Shown here piece after piece: positions 34,294 to 44,385 of a DNA stretch of 64,000 nucleotides. The stretch is taken from NCBI RefSeq assembly GCF_000715075.1, contig NC_134082.1, forward strand, positions 97,938,399 through 98,002,398, in the 5' to 3' direction. Origin of the DNA: Nicotiana tabacum (lineage: Eukaryota; Streptophyta; Magnoliopsida; Solanales; Solanaceae). The translations under genes were made by a program, and so were the position numbers. Positions within the stretch are counted from its first letter, which is position 1. Each line of letters opens with the position of its first letter. The notes below the pieces were generated by a model. That model saw nothing but the letters and a program-made list of their open reading frames with translations, searched no databases and was not told where the DNA came from.

Positions 34294-36388
34294 TTTCGTA
34301 TTTGTTTCAATCTCTTCGAAAAGCAAACTAACTTCATTGAACCCACTAGCCTAGCTATTCAAGCATAATGAATTGGTCTCTCCCCATATTAATCCTAATT
34401 TCTTCTTGCCTAGCAATTCAAATTAAAGCAATAAGCACGATATGGATCCATCTGGGATCTTTAAGAAGTCAAAATAGTTCGTATTTACTACAAATTAAAA
34501 TAGCAACTGTAGTAGCTTGAATGGTGGCTAGTTTACGCTTTTTAGCAACTCCGAAGAGTAGATAGCTATTTTCTGATTAGTTGATTCTGTTATTAGATTT
34601 TGCTATCCCAAATTGTCTTTTTGATTTCATTCTCCAAATTTTAGGCTCAAAGCTGAAAGTGACAACCACAAAAAAACCGAAGTGTCAAGCTAAAAATTAT
34701 ACGTAATTAATTGTCTGAGTAAGTTACAAGCTGCTTAGCTGATCCTCACTGATATACATTGCTTGTTATATTTTATACATCTCACAATTTCTGTCGTTGT
34801 TCTTGAAGCTTTCCGTTTCTTGCATTTTGGGTTGCTGTTCGTTGCCAAGTTTCCAAAATTTTGTCCTTTTCTGAAGATGTTAATTGATTTCTGATTATAT
34901 GCAAATAAACTACTAATTAATTAGTTACCTCTTACACTGAGGTAACTTCTACTATTTTTTATGATTATATTATTATAAAGAGAAGTGATGATCACTTTTC
35001 GTTATTTTTCAAATATATGGGCCACAGAAGTATTGTGAAACTAGTAAGAAATCTAGGTGATTGGACAACCAACAAAGCTTCAATAGAACATATTAAATTT
35101 ATAATGGTTATTCTGGAATTTGGATGTTAATTATACATATCGCATCCTAATTTGTCAGTTTAAATAATTTTTGAGGTGTTGTTCGTTTATGGGAAAGTTA
35201 GCTGTTAAAATTGAATGAATCAATAATGTTTTTTTTATGGGTGTGTTTGTAATGGATCCATAATTATTAAAGAAGATCAAGATGATTTCTAGTAATTCCA
35301 ACGTTGATTAACAAGAGAAAATAACAAATTTAAATGATAAAACAGAAAAGGGAGGTTTAACTTTAGCAAAGAAAATAAAGAGACAAGTTTTTCCATGCCC
35401 TACTATCTTGTGGTTACTTCCTTTTATAGCTGCAAGTCATGTGTAGTTTCAACCATGCTCCCACTCATAATTTATTAAACTTTTATTGGGTTAACTAGCC
35501 CTTTTACTGCATTTTAATTTAGTAAAAATAGAATGGGTTAGCTATTTTTGGGGCTTGTAATTGAAGAACAACTATTGTTTGAAATGAAATTGAAAGTTAA
35601 CCATTATTTAATAAAACATAAAATTTAGATAAAAATACCCTCAGCGAAAACACGTAAAATTTTCAGCATAATATGCTGAAAGTCAGAACATGGTTATACT
35701 ATTAGACGTCTATATTAAATTTAAATTTTGGATATGCCTCTGTATATTATTCCATAAGATATATACTATTAGAATTAGACATCTGTATCTCAGATTATGA
35801 GGATGGTTATATACATTAATTAGAAAAACTTATCAAATTCTTAATTGTGTCTTGTGGAAAATGATGATTCGAATTTTGAAGCAAAAACACTGTATACAGC
35901 TCATGGGCCAAAATCACACTAAAGTATGCATGAAATAACAGTTTCCATCTGTCTCTATTTCTTGAATAGCTGATTAAACTAAAAAGAATGACATTAGAAT
36001 TTAAAACTTCTATTTCAATCAATAAATTATAATATCTAGATTAAGAAAGATTATTCAGGTAGTAATGTACATTGTTTGTTTGACTAAATCCGTATTAATT
36101 GTCTAGCCAGTGGTAATTGGAAAATGGAGTGGTTGAAGTGCAGAAGCAGAATATCCATGTTTATACTTCAGAACAAACTCTACAGTAAAATTATTTTGTG
36201 GTATTTTATCATATATTTGACTAAGGATAACTTGATGAGTACTATTTGTTTAATTCAGTATCGAAGCCATGAAATATACTCCTAGTAGATAAGATCATCC
36301 CCATCTTGAAGTTGCTTTTCGTTTGTCATAACTCATAAGGGATAAATGGAGAACTTTCAAAACAGGGATTAGATTTCTTATTATTATA
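34294..36388. other. AT-rich stretch with no recognisable gene
   Basis: I see no coding exon, LTR or inverted end. The longest frame (35816-36022 minus) has no recognisable motif. Probably old degraded intergenic DNA. Confidence 0.55.
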
Positions 36389-36540
36389 TAGGGGTGAACA
36401 AAACCAAACCGCACTAAACCGTGAGTCAAACCGGAAAAAAACCCGACTAATGGTTTGGTATTTAAAAAAAACCTGATTATAAATGGTTTGGTTTGATATT
36501 AACTGAAAAAAGTCAATTCGCGACTAAACCAACCCGATAT
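36389..36540. mobile_element. End of a hAT-like non-autonomous element (fragment)
   Basis: TAGGGGTGAACAAAACCAAA followed by repeated AACCAAACC and GGTTTGGTTT words, the same type of end as at 48124 and 59677. No second end is visible before 36726. Confidence 0.5.
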
Positions 36541-36726
36541 ATATATAAATTATTTTATACATATTTTTTTTATTATAATATAATTTATATGATTTTCTTT
36601 AACTTAGTTTTTATTTCTTAACATCATTTTTGGGTTACAATTTATGCCCACTGCCCATATATCACTAAGGTGAAAAAGCCCTTTTTACGCCCAGGTACCG
36701 AGAGAAGCAAACTTTCATTCACTTCT

Positions 36727-37154
36727 TGTCATATTAATAATTGTGGGGCAAGAACAACATTAGCGTACCTGTCAACGCAGCGGAAGAATTGTTGAACTCA
36801 CCACCGAAACAATTGCCCCAAACCGAACTTTGAATCTCTAGGAAACAAAGTTAATCTTCCACCAATTAGATGCCCTTACTTGGGTGTGTTTTTCGCTGGG
36901 AGAAGAAGAGAGTCAGAGAAAATTCTTGTGTCAGAGAAAATTCTTACGGTGCTCTATTCTATATTGTCTCCTTCAGATAAATAGAGAGAGTAATAGCGGT
37001 TAAGGAAGATAACCCACCACTCACCCCCTTTTGAACGTTCAGTTTAGTGAGTGTTTGTGCTCTAGTGGTAACTTCCCTTTAACCCCTCTCCCTTATCTCT
37101 CCTAACCGGGTCGGGTCAGCCCATATGGTCCGACCCATGACCCATAATCCAACA
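36727..37154 (-). mobile_element. 3' LTR of the copia element
   Basis: 428 bp, TGTCATATTAATAATTGTGG...ATAATCCAACA on the plus strand. Matches 43953-44379 with a small number of differences. Confidence 0.95.
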
Positions 37155-37164
37155 TCTCCCACTT
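37155..37164 (-). other. Polypurine tract of the copia element
   Basis: Minus strand AAGTGGGAGA directly before the 3' LTR start. Confidence 0.8.
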
Positions 37165-38215
37165 CGCTCATAGTGGGCTAGACCGATGTCTTTGACACAC
37201 TTTTCATACTGGCAAATAGTTGGTGCGACCTGCGAGCACAAAGAGCTCTAAAATTCCAAAACCAATTAAAGGTTGTATTAAAGCTCTATGTAGAAATCCA
37301 ATCACATATGGAAATGATTCACTACTAGCATGAGGATATTATTACTCACAATACCCCAGACATCATTCGCTATTGCAGTAGCTATTTATTCGATCCCTCA
37401 TCCTCCAAAGAGACAAACTCGAGTTCTCATATAACATTGTATCCACAATTACACCTAATACCCTCGTGGTAAGTTAATGGTCGACCTATGAATACAAGTT
37501 AAATTACTAATTTTTAGTCGTCTTCCCTTTCTACTCGAATCTTTCCATTCCAAATCAACTGCTTTCCTAGACATGCACTGCATTGCCGAATCACTCATGG
37601 TTATTAGTAACATGCTAAAGTAGCAACTGATTGACATTTCAAGAAACAGTAAAAGGTAAAAGGGTATTCCAATAAAAGTTAATGTAACTTCTTTGGGATC
37701 TTACACAATGAAGAAGCAGGGATTCATTCTTCCATTATCCCATTGGTCGATAGCACACGTGGTATGAAACACATGTCACGGTGTTCTCACCTTATATTGG
37801 CACGTGTGTCTTATTATTTTAATCATCCAACACCGTACAGATCTTGGTCTAGACACCTTCAAGTGTCTAACCGAGTTTCTCACTTCAATAATCCTCAAAC
37901 CATCTTCTTAGAGAAACTCGTATCTGGCTTACAAAACAAGTCATAATCGAATAGTGAAATTCGTAAGCTATCAAGAACGACCTCTACAAGTAAATATAAC
38001 CCCGCATTATCCAATGTTCTATAAGGTCTCATCTCTTCACGATTCTTAACGTAAGAGGCGATTTCTCGTGTGAGAGAGCCAATCTCGCGACTTGTTCGAC
38101 ACACTTTATCAACAAAATATTCATCACATGCATACGAGATACAAGCACAATTCAAGAGTCAAATATTGATGAGTGTATTATAATAATTAAGTCGTTTTAC
38201 AATACATAAATATAT
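37165..38215 (-). other. 3' non-coding region of the copia element
   Basis: About 1 kb between the end of pol and the PPT. Frames here (for example 37743-37946 plus) have no recognisable motif. Nothing else seen. Confidence 0.6.
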
Positions 38216-38759
38216 TCATATCCTTCGCAAACCTAGAGCCATAACATGTTTCTCAAACAGGTCTCTAGATATCGCCTTTGTAAAAGGATCAGCTATCATG
38301 CTTCGCAGGAATGTATTGTAAATTTATCTCTCTAATTGCTACCATGTCTCTCACAAAGTTATACTTGATGTCAATATGTTTGGTCTTGTTGTGATACTTT
38401 GGATCTTTTGTATATGCAATAGCCGCTTGACTATCACAATATAGAGTCATGGCACCCTAAGAGTTCTTTGCAATATCCAAATGCTCAAAGAACCTCTTCA
38501 ACCAAACAGCTTCTTGTACTGCAGACGCATAAGCTACGAACTCAGCTTCCATTGTTGAAAGGGTTGTACAAGTTTGTTTCTTACTTTTCCATGATATAGC
38601 ACCACCATTAAGTAAGAAGGCATAACCGGATGTTGATTTTCTATCATTCCGATCACCAGCCCAATCAACATCTGTATATCCTCTCAAGTATAAATCATTT
38701 CCACTATAACATAGTGAATAATTTGCAGTTCCCTTCAGGTATTTGAAAATTCTCTTCAC
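38216..38759 (-). pseudogene. copia RNase H
   Basis: Minus strand: RIFKYLKGTANYSLCYSG, YTDVDWAGDRNDRKSTSGYA (catalytic Asp), GGAISWKSKKQTCTTLSTME, AEFVAYASAVQEAVWLK, then after an in-frame TAA at 38456-38458, YCDSQAAIAYTKDPKYHNKT and HIDIKYNFVRD. The C-terminal tail towards 38216 degenerates. Order and motifs are standard copia. It is inactive in this frame because of the internal stop. Confidence 0.88.
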
Positions 38760-38879
38760 AGCTTTTCAATGATCTCTTCCAGGATTGGATTGATACCTGC
38801 TAACCAGACCTACGACATAACAAATGTCTAGGCGAGTACATATTATAAAGTACATCAAGCTCCCGATAGCACTTGAATA

Positions 38880-39730
38880 TGGAACTCGAGACATGTCTTC
38901 CTTTTCTTTTTCAGTCTTGGGACACATTTCAAGGCTTAAAGTTTCACCTTTCGCTATAGGAGTATCCATGGATTTGCAACCATTCATGCCAAAACGCTCC
39001 AAAATTTTCTTTATATAAGTTTCTTGAGATAGACTCAATAACCTTTTGGAACGGTCTCTTTGGATCTTAACTCCAAGGATATAGTCTGCCTTGCCCATAT
39101 CTTTCATGTCAAATGACTTTGAAAGCCATGACTTGATAATTTTCAAAAACTCCAAATTATTTCCGGCCAATAAAATATCGTCCACATAAAGAGAGAATTA
39201 CAAACATCCCATTGGACTTCTTCACATAAATGCAATGGTCTTCATCGATTATGGTGAAATCATATGAGATCACCTCCTTGTGAAATCTCAAATACCATTG
39301 CCTTGAAGATTGCTTCAGGCCATAAATAGATCTTTTCAATTTACAGACCTTCTTTTCTTGGCCTTTAACGATGAAGCCTACAGGTTGTTCCATGTAGATT
39401 TCTTCGTTTAGTTCTCCATTGAGAAAAGCTGTCTTCACGTCCATTTGATGTAATTCCAAATCCAAATGTGCAACAATAGCCAAAAGTAAGCGAATTGAGG
39501 TAAATTTCACAACTGGTGAAAATGTTTCCTCATAATCTATTCCAGCTTCTTGAGTAAAGCCTTTTGCCACCAATCGTGCCTTGTATCTTTCTATTGACCC
39601 ATTTGCTTTGCGTTTAACTTTGAGAACCCATTTGTTCCCAATGGCTCTACGCCCAGGCGGAAGATCAACTAAATCCCAGACTTTGTTGGTTTTCATGGAC
39701 TCTAATTCTTCTTTAATTGGCTCATCCATT
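38880..39730 (-). pseudogene. copia reverse transcriptase
   Basis: Minus strand: RAIGNKWVLKVKRKANGSIE, YKARLVAKGFTQEAGIDYEE, TFSPVVKFTSIRLLLAIVAH, LHQMDVKTAFLNGELNEEIY (catalytic Asp), GLKQSSRQWYLRF, then the YVDDI motif at about 39175-39190, reached only after a one-base frame change (the upstream frame reads LCGRYFIG there). Continues ILGVKIQRDRSKRLLSLSQE and ERFGMNGCKSMDTPI. The catalytic residues survive, but a frameshift lies next to the active site. Confidence 0.9.
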
Positions 39731-39899
39731 TCTGTGGAAGATACCAAGAAAATATAATCTTTAATTTCATAAGTACGTTTGGGTATATTTTTCCTGGCAC
39801 TCTTTCGTAGTTGAAATTCAGGTTCTTTAGAAGGATTTTGGTATTGGCAGTTCCCACTCCCACTCCCACTCCCACTCAGATCAAGAATAAGATCTTGAT

Positions 39900-40896
39900 A
39901 AATTTGATTATCTACTGTGTTAAAAGACACTTGCTGGCTATCTGAGTTCAACATTTCATAAAGAGGCTCTCCATTCTTTACCTCGCCCTTCTTTGGAAAA
40001 TCATTTTCCAAAAATGTGACATCTCGCGATTCAATCTCAATAACATTTCCATCCTCTAATTCACCTATGAACACATACCCTTTGGAGTGTTCTGAATATC
40101 TTATAAAGATACATTTCTTGCCTTTTGCACCTAATTTACCAAACTTGCTAAAAGAATCTTTTACGTATGCAGCACAACCCCAAGGTCGTAAATCCTTTAA
40201 GTTTGGTTTATGACCAGTCCATAACTCATAAGGAGTGGAAGAAACTAATATAGAAGGCACTTTGTTCAATATATAAGTTGCAGTCAATAACGCATCTCCC
40301 CAAAAGGAGATAGGTAAATTTGCGTGCGCCATCATGGACCTTATCATGACCAGTAATGTTCTATTCCTCCTTTCTGCTACACCATTTTGTTGAGGTGTGT
40401 ATGGAATAGTTAATTGTCTGGTGATTCCCTTTTCATTGCACAATCATTCAAATTCTTTTGAAAGATATTCACGTCCTCTATCGATTCTTAAGGTCTTAAT
40501 CCTTTTGTCTAATTGATTCTCAACTTTATTCATATATTTCTTAAAGCATTCAAGTGCTTTAGATTTATGAAAGATTAGATAGACATAACCAAAGCATGTG
40601 AAATCATCAATGAATGTAATGAAATATAAAGCACCAGACCTAGCCCTCACATTCATTGGACCATAGATATCAGAATGGATTAATTGCAATGGAAAATCAT
40701 CTCTCTTAGCCTTTCTAAATGGTTTACGTGTAATCTTTCCAGCAAGACAATTTTCACAGGTTGGCATTTCAATTTTAGAGAAAGGACCTAGATGTCCTTC
40801 CTTAGCAAATCTATTCATTCGATCCTGTCCTATGTGACCTAATCTTGCATGCCATGTAATTATATCAACATCATTGTTACTTGAATAACATGCCAT
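39900..40896 (-). pseudogene. copia integrase
   Basis: Minus strand: WHARLGHIGQDRMNRFAKEG, CENCLAGKITRKPFRKAK (zinc-binding), LIHSDIYGPMNVRARSG (first Asp), FITFIDDFTCFGYVYLI, LRIDRGREYLSKEFE in place of the usual SDNGGEY second-Asp motif, then after a stop at 40444, LTIPYTPQQNGVAERRNRTL (Glu region), ANLPISFWGDALLTATYILN and GYVFIGELEDG. The altered second-Asp region and the stop show it is dead. Confidence 0.9.
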
Positions 40897-40917
40897 AACA
40901 CATAGAAGGTTTACAAT

Positions 40918-41290
40918 CTAACACAATAAAACCATCATAACGATGTCCATAACTATAAAAACATTGTCTTGAGTAATTCTAAGACCACTGCGACTAAAGT
41001 TCAAATTGAAATCTAAATCTAGAAGAACAAACATAGATACTAAGTTTCGTCGAATCTCTGGAACATATAGTACGTCATGCAACATCAAAGATCGGCCACC
41101 GCGCATGTCCATTCTGCAAGTGCCTATCCCTTTGACTTCAAGCTTTGCATTATTTCCCACATATATATGCTTTGATCTAGGTGGAACTCGACGAAACTCT
41201 ACAAACGCTTCTCTATCGCGGCTCACATGGTCGGTAGCCCCTGAGTCTACAATCCACACAGGATAAAATTTAGTTAGTAAAACAGTGCTA
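40918..41290 (-). pseudogene. copia aspartic protease
   Basis: Minus strand: WIVDSGATDHVSRDREAF with the D-S-G-A catalytic motif at about 41240, VGNNAKLEVKGIGTCRMDM, LMLHDVLYVPEIRRNLVSM. The frame is open for about 113 codons. Position between the gag zinc knuckle and integrase is standard. Confidence 0.88.
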
Positions 41291-41319
41291 GAAACATATA
41301 TATCACTAAGAGATGCGTT

Positions 41320-42187
41320 TTAAAATGCTACCTTTTTCGGCTCAGTGCACTCACGAGCAAAATGCCTTGGGACTTGGCAATTGTAACACTTCATCTTGAT
41401 CTTGTCTTTCTTCTTGTATAACCGTTTTTCTTTCTTGGAATTTGGCTTATTTCTTTTCTTGGAGGGTCCTTCTCCGGTCTCCTTACCCTTTCTGTCATTT
41501 TTCCAGTTTCTCTTGCACTTGAAGCTTGATCTCTTTGTACCACTTGATTCTGCCACAAAGGCATTAGGTACAACTTTAGCAGCACCAAGCCGCTCTTCTT
41601 CAAGCTCCACATGATGGGCAACATCAGCAAAAGTTTTGATGCTTTCATTGTGGGTCAAGTTAACCTTCAAATGTTCCCAATTATTGGGAAGAAACCGAAT
41701 CACTACCTGAACCTGCTGCTCATCAGAGAGAACATGGCCATCACTTTTGAGTTGAGCAATCATATTTGACATCAACCTTAGATGTTGCTTGACATCGTGA
41801 TCTTGACGCTTTTTGTACGTGTCAAACTTGATTGTTAGCTGACGAAGGCGAGTCATAGTCGTACCCCCATATGCCTCCCTTAAATGTGACCACATGGCTT
41901 GAGCAGTAGGATACTGCTCACATTCGTGGATGAGATCATCAACAACTGAACTTACAATAATTCCACGTGCAGTGGAATCTTTCTTTTTCCAAACATTGTA
42001 AGTTTCTAGATCCCTCCTGTGTTGGGCAAGTGTTACCCTCCTCTGGGTGACACATAACATGGTTAATACTTTCAAGAGCATCATGCTCTTCGAGTACATA
42101 CCACATCTTACGACTCCAGATATCGTAATTTTCTCCATACAGTTTGTCACCCTTGTTCAAGTCAGCAATGATACTTTTTGATGCCAT
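41320..42187 (-). pseudogene. copia gag
   Basis: Minus strand, probable start ATG at 42187 (MASKSIIADLNKGDKLYGEN, then YDIWSRKMWYVLEEHDALE). A one-base frame change near 42030 is needed to continue into QHRRDLETYNVWKKKDSTAR, the UBN2/gag-polypeptide core LREAYGGTTMTRLRQLTIKF, VIRFLPNNWEHLKVNLTHNE, a Lys-rich linker, and the knuckle CYNCQVPRHFAREC near 41370. It ends at 41320. Gag would package the element RNA, including any captured sequence in the leader. Confidence 0.88.
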
Positions 42188-42258
42188 GTTTGTTATTAGA
42201 GACAATATTACAAGTTTAACTCATCAATATATACTTCAGTTAATTTATGCATATGATT

Positions 42259-42640
42259 ACACACTCAAGAAAATTAAATATAATATTAATTCTACATTTA
42301 GTATAGAATCGAACGATCACTATGTTCCCATTCATCATCTATATCTAAATATTTTTAATTAATATTAAGATCACTTCTAAGTGTGTACATATTTTAAGTC
42401 TCAATCCATTACAAAAGGATATAATAAACAATGTATGCAACTAGTTTACACACTCAATAAAATTAATTATAATATTAATTCAACATTTAGTATAGAATCG
42501 AACGGTCACTACGTTTCAATTCACCATCTATATCTAAATATTTTTAATTAATATTAAGATCACTTAGTGTGTACATATTTTAAGTCTCAATCCATTACAA
42601 AAGGATATAATAAATAATGTATGTAACTAGTGAGACAAAA
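42259..42640. repeat. 189-bp tandem duplication in the copia leader
   Basis: Unit 1 begins at 42259 and unit 2 at 42448. Both carry ACACACTCAA, TTTAGTATAGAATCGAACG, CATCTATATCTAAATA and ATCCATTACAAAAGGATAT in the same order with few differences. Confidence 0.9.
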
Positions 42641-42969
42641 AATATAATATAAATTTCATGAAAATAAAACACATGGTAATAATTTACATGTTTGCTAGGA
42701 CATCCATATACCACTCGAACACTAAGTCTTGCTCATATACGCTAAAAGGTGCACTAGACCAAACATCATAATAAAATCTCAGTTAAAATTTCACCCCAAG
42801 GCTCTCAAAGAGAGTCCGCTAAAATAGCTAATGCTTCCCAATCAGTAATTTCTACGTAATTAGCCAATTCAGCACTTTTTATCTTAAAGAGGTGTACATG
42901 TTCAGGAACGGAAACATCAAGGCCCATTTTAAATTCCTTAAACTCCCTAAATTTCTTTTCTCTTTCCCT

Positions 42970-43155
42970 TCATTTATCCCTTCGATCCCTTAACTCATTT
43001 TGTCTCCCTCTTGTGACATTCCTGATGACTTCAGACTCTGAGTCTAAATCATTATAGAAATAAGTCCTGTGATGGCGTACCCTTCTACATTGTCCCCTTT
43101 CTTGACTTCGAGAACTCCCACTTGGAGTAATTCGAACTTGTCCTTGTTCAGCCAT
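42970..43155 (-). CDS. Small charged ORF of unknown function in the copia leader
   Basis: 61 codons from an ATG at 43155: MAEQGQVRITPSGSSRSQER, then CRRVRHHRTYFYNDLDSESE and a basic end RGRQNELRDRRDK. A TGA at 42970-42972 closes it. The same frame then stays open for 54 more codons to a TGA at 42805-42807 (with REREKKFREFKEFK and VPEHVHLFKIKSAELANYVE). The ATG follows two bases after a CCTATTTCAG splice-acceptor-like site, as if it were the start of an exon. I do not recognise the protein. It could be a captured exon, part of a longer leader ORF, or chance. Confidence 0.35.
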   Translation of the reverse strand: MAEQGQVRITPSGSSRSQERGQCRRVRHHRTYFYNDLDSESEVIRNVTRGRQNELRDRRDK

Positions 43156-43332
43156 ATCTGAAATAGGACCAAGGAAACAATAAGAATGGCTATAACCACT
43201 CAATGTGACAACATATATCACAATTACTTGTAGAAGGATATCAGTTGAGGAATTAAGATAAAATATATTTTAATATTAAGATATTGTAAGTTGTATATAT
43301 ATATTGTCTCTGTTTCTGACACCAACCCTTTC

Positions 43333-43428
43333 TTTGATCATTACCATATTTCTGCCCATTTTGGCTTCATAATTGACCCGACGTAGAAGAGCAGTAGTTT
43401 TACCGGCAAACATTGGACCAAAAATTAT
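43333..43428 (-). pseudogene. Captured thymidine kinase fragment with P-loop
   Basis: The minus strand encodes [20 protein letters not shown] followed by [12 protein letters not shown] (32 codons). GPMFAGKTT is the Walker A nucleotide-binding loop of type II (TK1-like) thymidine kinases, and the LLRR and GRNVAxIK words that follow in plant enzymes are present. The rest of the enzyme is absent on this strand; the sequence turns AT-rich after the Lys. It lies inside the copia leader, in the same sense as the element. A host-gene exon fragment, not functional. Confidence 0.8.
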
Positions 43429-43524
43429 CCAAGCTAGATAAATGGGTTTACCAAGAAACAGGAAAAGAGAAAGTATGAGCAGGCCAATAAAGTGATTCTA
43501 ATGAGTGTAGGACAACTAGCAAGT

Positions 43525-43638
43525 ACACGGTATGTAGTAGATGCAGTGGTGACACATGACGGGACAAAATTTCCATGTTGGTCATTGCTTGATCTCTCAT
43601 CTTTTAAACAAAGATTCAGTCAAGTTTCCTATGAAAAG
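43525..43638 (+). pseudogene. Captured thymidine kinase fragment, second piece, opposite strand
   Basis: The plus strand encodes [20 protein letters not shown], then [11 protein letters not shown] and SQVSYEK (38 codons). In plant thymidine kinases DTRY...SIVTHDG...LPCW...LSSF(K/R) follows about a dozen residues after the P-loop segment. It ends at YEK followed directly by GTGCAG, a possible intron donor, and no LDVIGIDEAQF-type next exon follows. It points the opposite way from 43333-43428, so one piece was inverted. Confidence 0.82.
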
Positions 43639-43939
43639 GTGCAGTCCTTTTCTTACTTTCCTCTCTCCTTATAATGTTCTTGGACTTACCTTATGTGAAT
43701 TGTGACTTAGTGCCAAAAGACGACTAATTCTTTTGAAACAAGCAGAAACTTTGGAGAAAAAAAACTTCTTGGTCAAAAGTACAATCTGGCCTCTTATGCG
43801 TCAATTTTCAAAAAAAAATCAATTATACATTAGAGATCAAAGAAGCCAAATAACTTATCACAAAATAATTCACTGATTACGAGAAGTTTGGATCAAATTT
43901 AAAACTGGTCGTTGGCAACAATTAGGAGCAAACAACCTG

Positions 43940-43951
43940 GCTCTGATGCCA
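43940..43951 (-). other. Primer-binding site of the copia element (tRNA-iMet type)
   Basis: Minus strand TGGCATCAGAGC, one base from the initiator tRNA-Met complement, one base from the 5' LTR end at 43953. Confidence 0.88.
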
Positions 43952-43952
43952 T

Positions 43953-44379
43953 TGTCATATTAATAATCGTGGGGCAAAAACAACATTAGCGTATCTGTCA
44001 ACGCAGCAGAAGAATTGTTGAACTCACCACTGAAACAATTGCCCCAAACCGAACTTTGAATTACTAGGAAACAAAGTTAATCTTCCACCAATTAGATGCC
44101 CTTACTTGTGTGTGTTTTCCGTTGGGAGAAGAAGAGAGTCAAAGAAAATTCTTGTGTCAAAGAAAACTCTTACGGTGCTCTGTTCTATATTGTCTCCTTC
44201 AGATAAATAGAGAGAGTAATAGCGGTTAAGGAAGATAACCTATCACTCACCCCTTTTGCATGTTCAATTTAGTGGGTGTTTGTGCTCTAGTGGGAACTTT
44301 CCTTTATCCTCTCTCCCTTATCTCTCCTAACCGGGTCGGGTCAGTCCACGTGGAGTGACCCATGACCCATAATCCAACA
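43953..44379 (-). mobile_element. 5' LTR of the copia element
   Basis: 427 bp. Pairs with 36727-37154. A CTATTTATCT word (minus, ~44202-44211) is a candidate TATA element and is conserved in the other LTR. Confidence 0.94.
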
Positions 44380-44385
44380 CTTCTA

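Larger units (their letters stand above)
42188..43938 (-). other. Unusually long copia leader with repeats, ORF and captured gene pieces
   Basis: 1.75 kb between primer site and gag start. It holds a 189-bp tandem duplication (42259-42640), a charged reading frame (43155-42970), an AT-rich stretch ending in a splice-acceptor-like CCTATTTCAG just before that ORF, and two thymidine kinase fragments (43333-43428 and 43525-43638). Copia leaders are usually one or two hundred bases. Confidence 0.7.
36727..44379 (-). mobile_element. Ty1/copia element with captured thymidine kinase fragments, CTTCT duplication
   Basis: LTRs 36727-37154 and 43953-44379 are flanked by CTTCT at 36722-36726 and 44380-44384. 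Minus-strand order: 5' LTR (right), primer site, 1.75 kb leader, gag (42187-41320), protease, integrase, RT, RNase H (to ~38216), 3' non-coding region, PPT, 3' LTR. Integrase before RT defines Ty1/copia. The sub-lineage is uncertain (Tork- or Ivana-like by gag and RT motifs). The leader is far longer than usual and contains host-gene sequence. Confidence 0.92.

Noticed and set aside
34294..36388. Possible host gene between the SINE and the copia element
   Set aside because: No exon-like frame, splice pattern or domain found on either strand.
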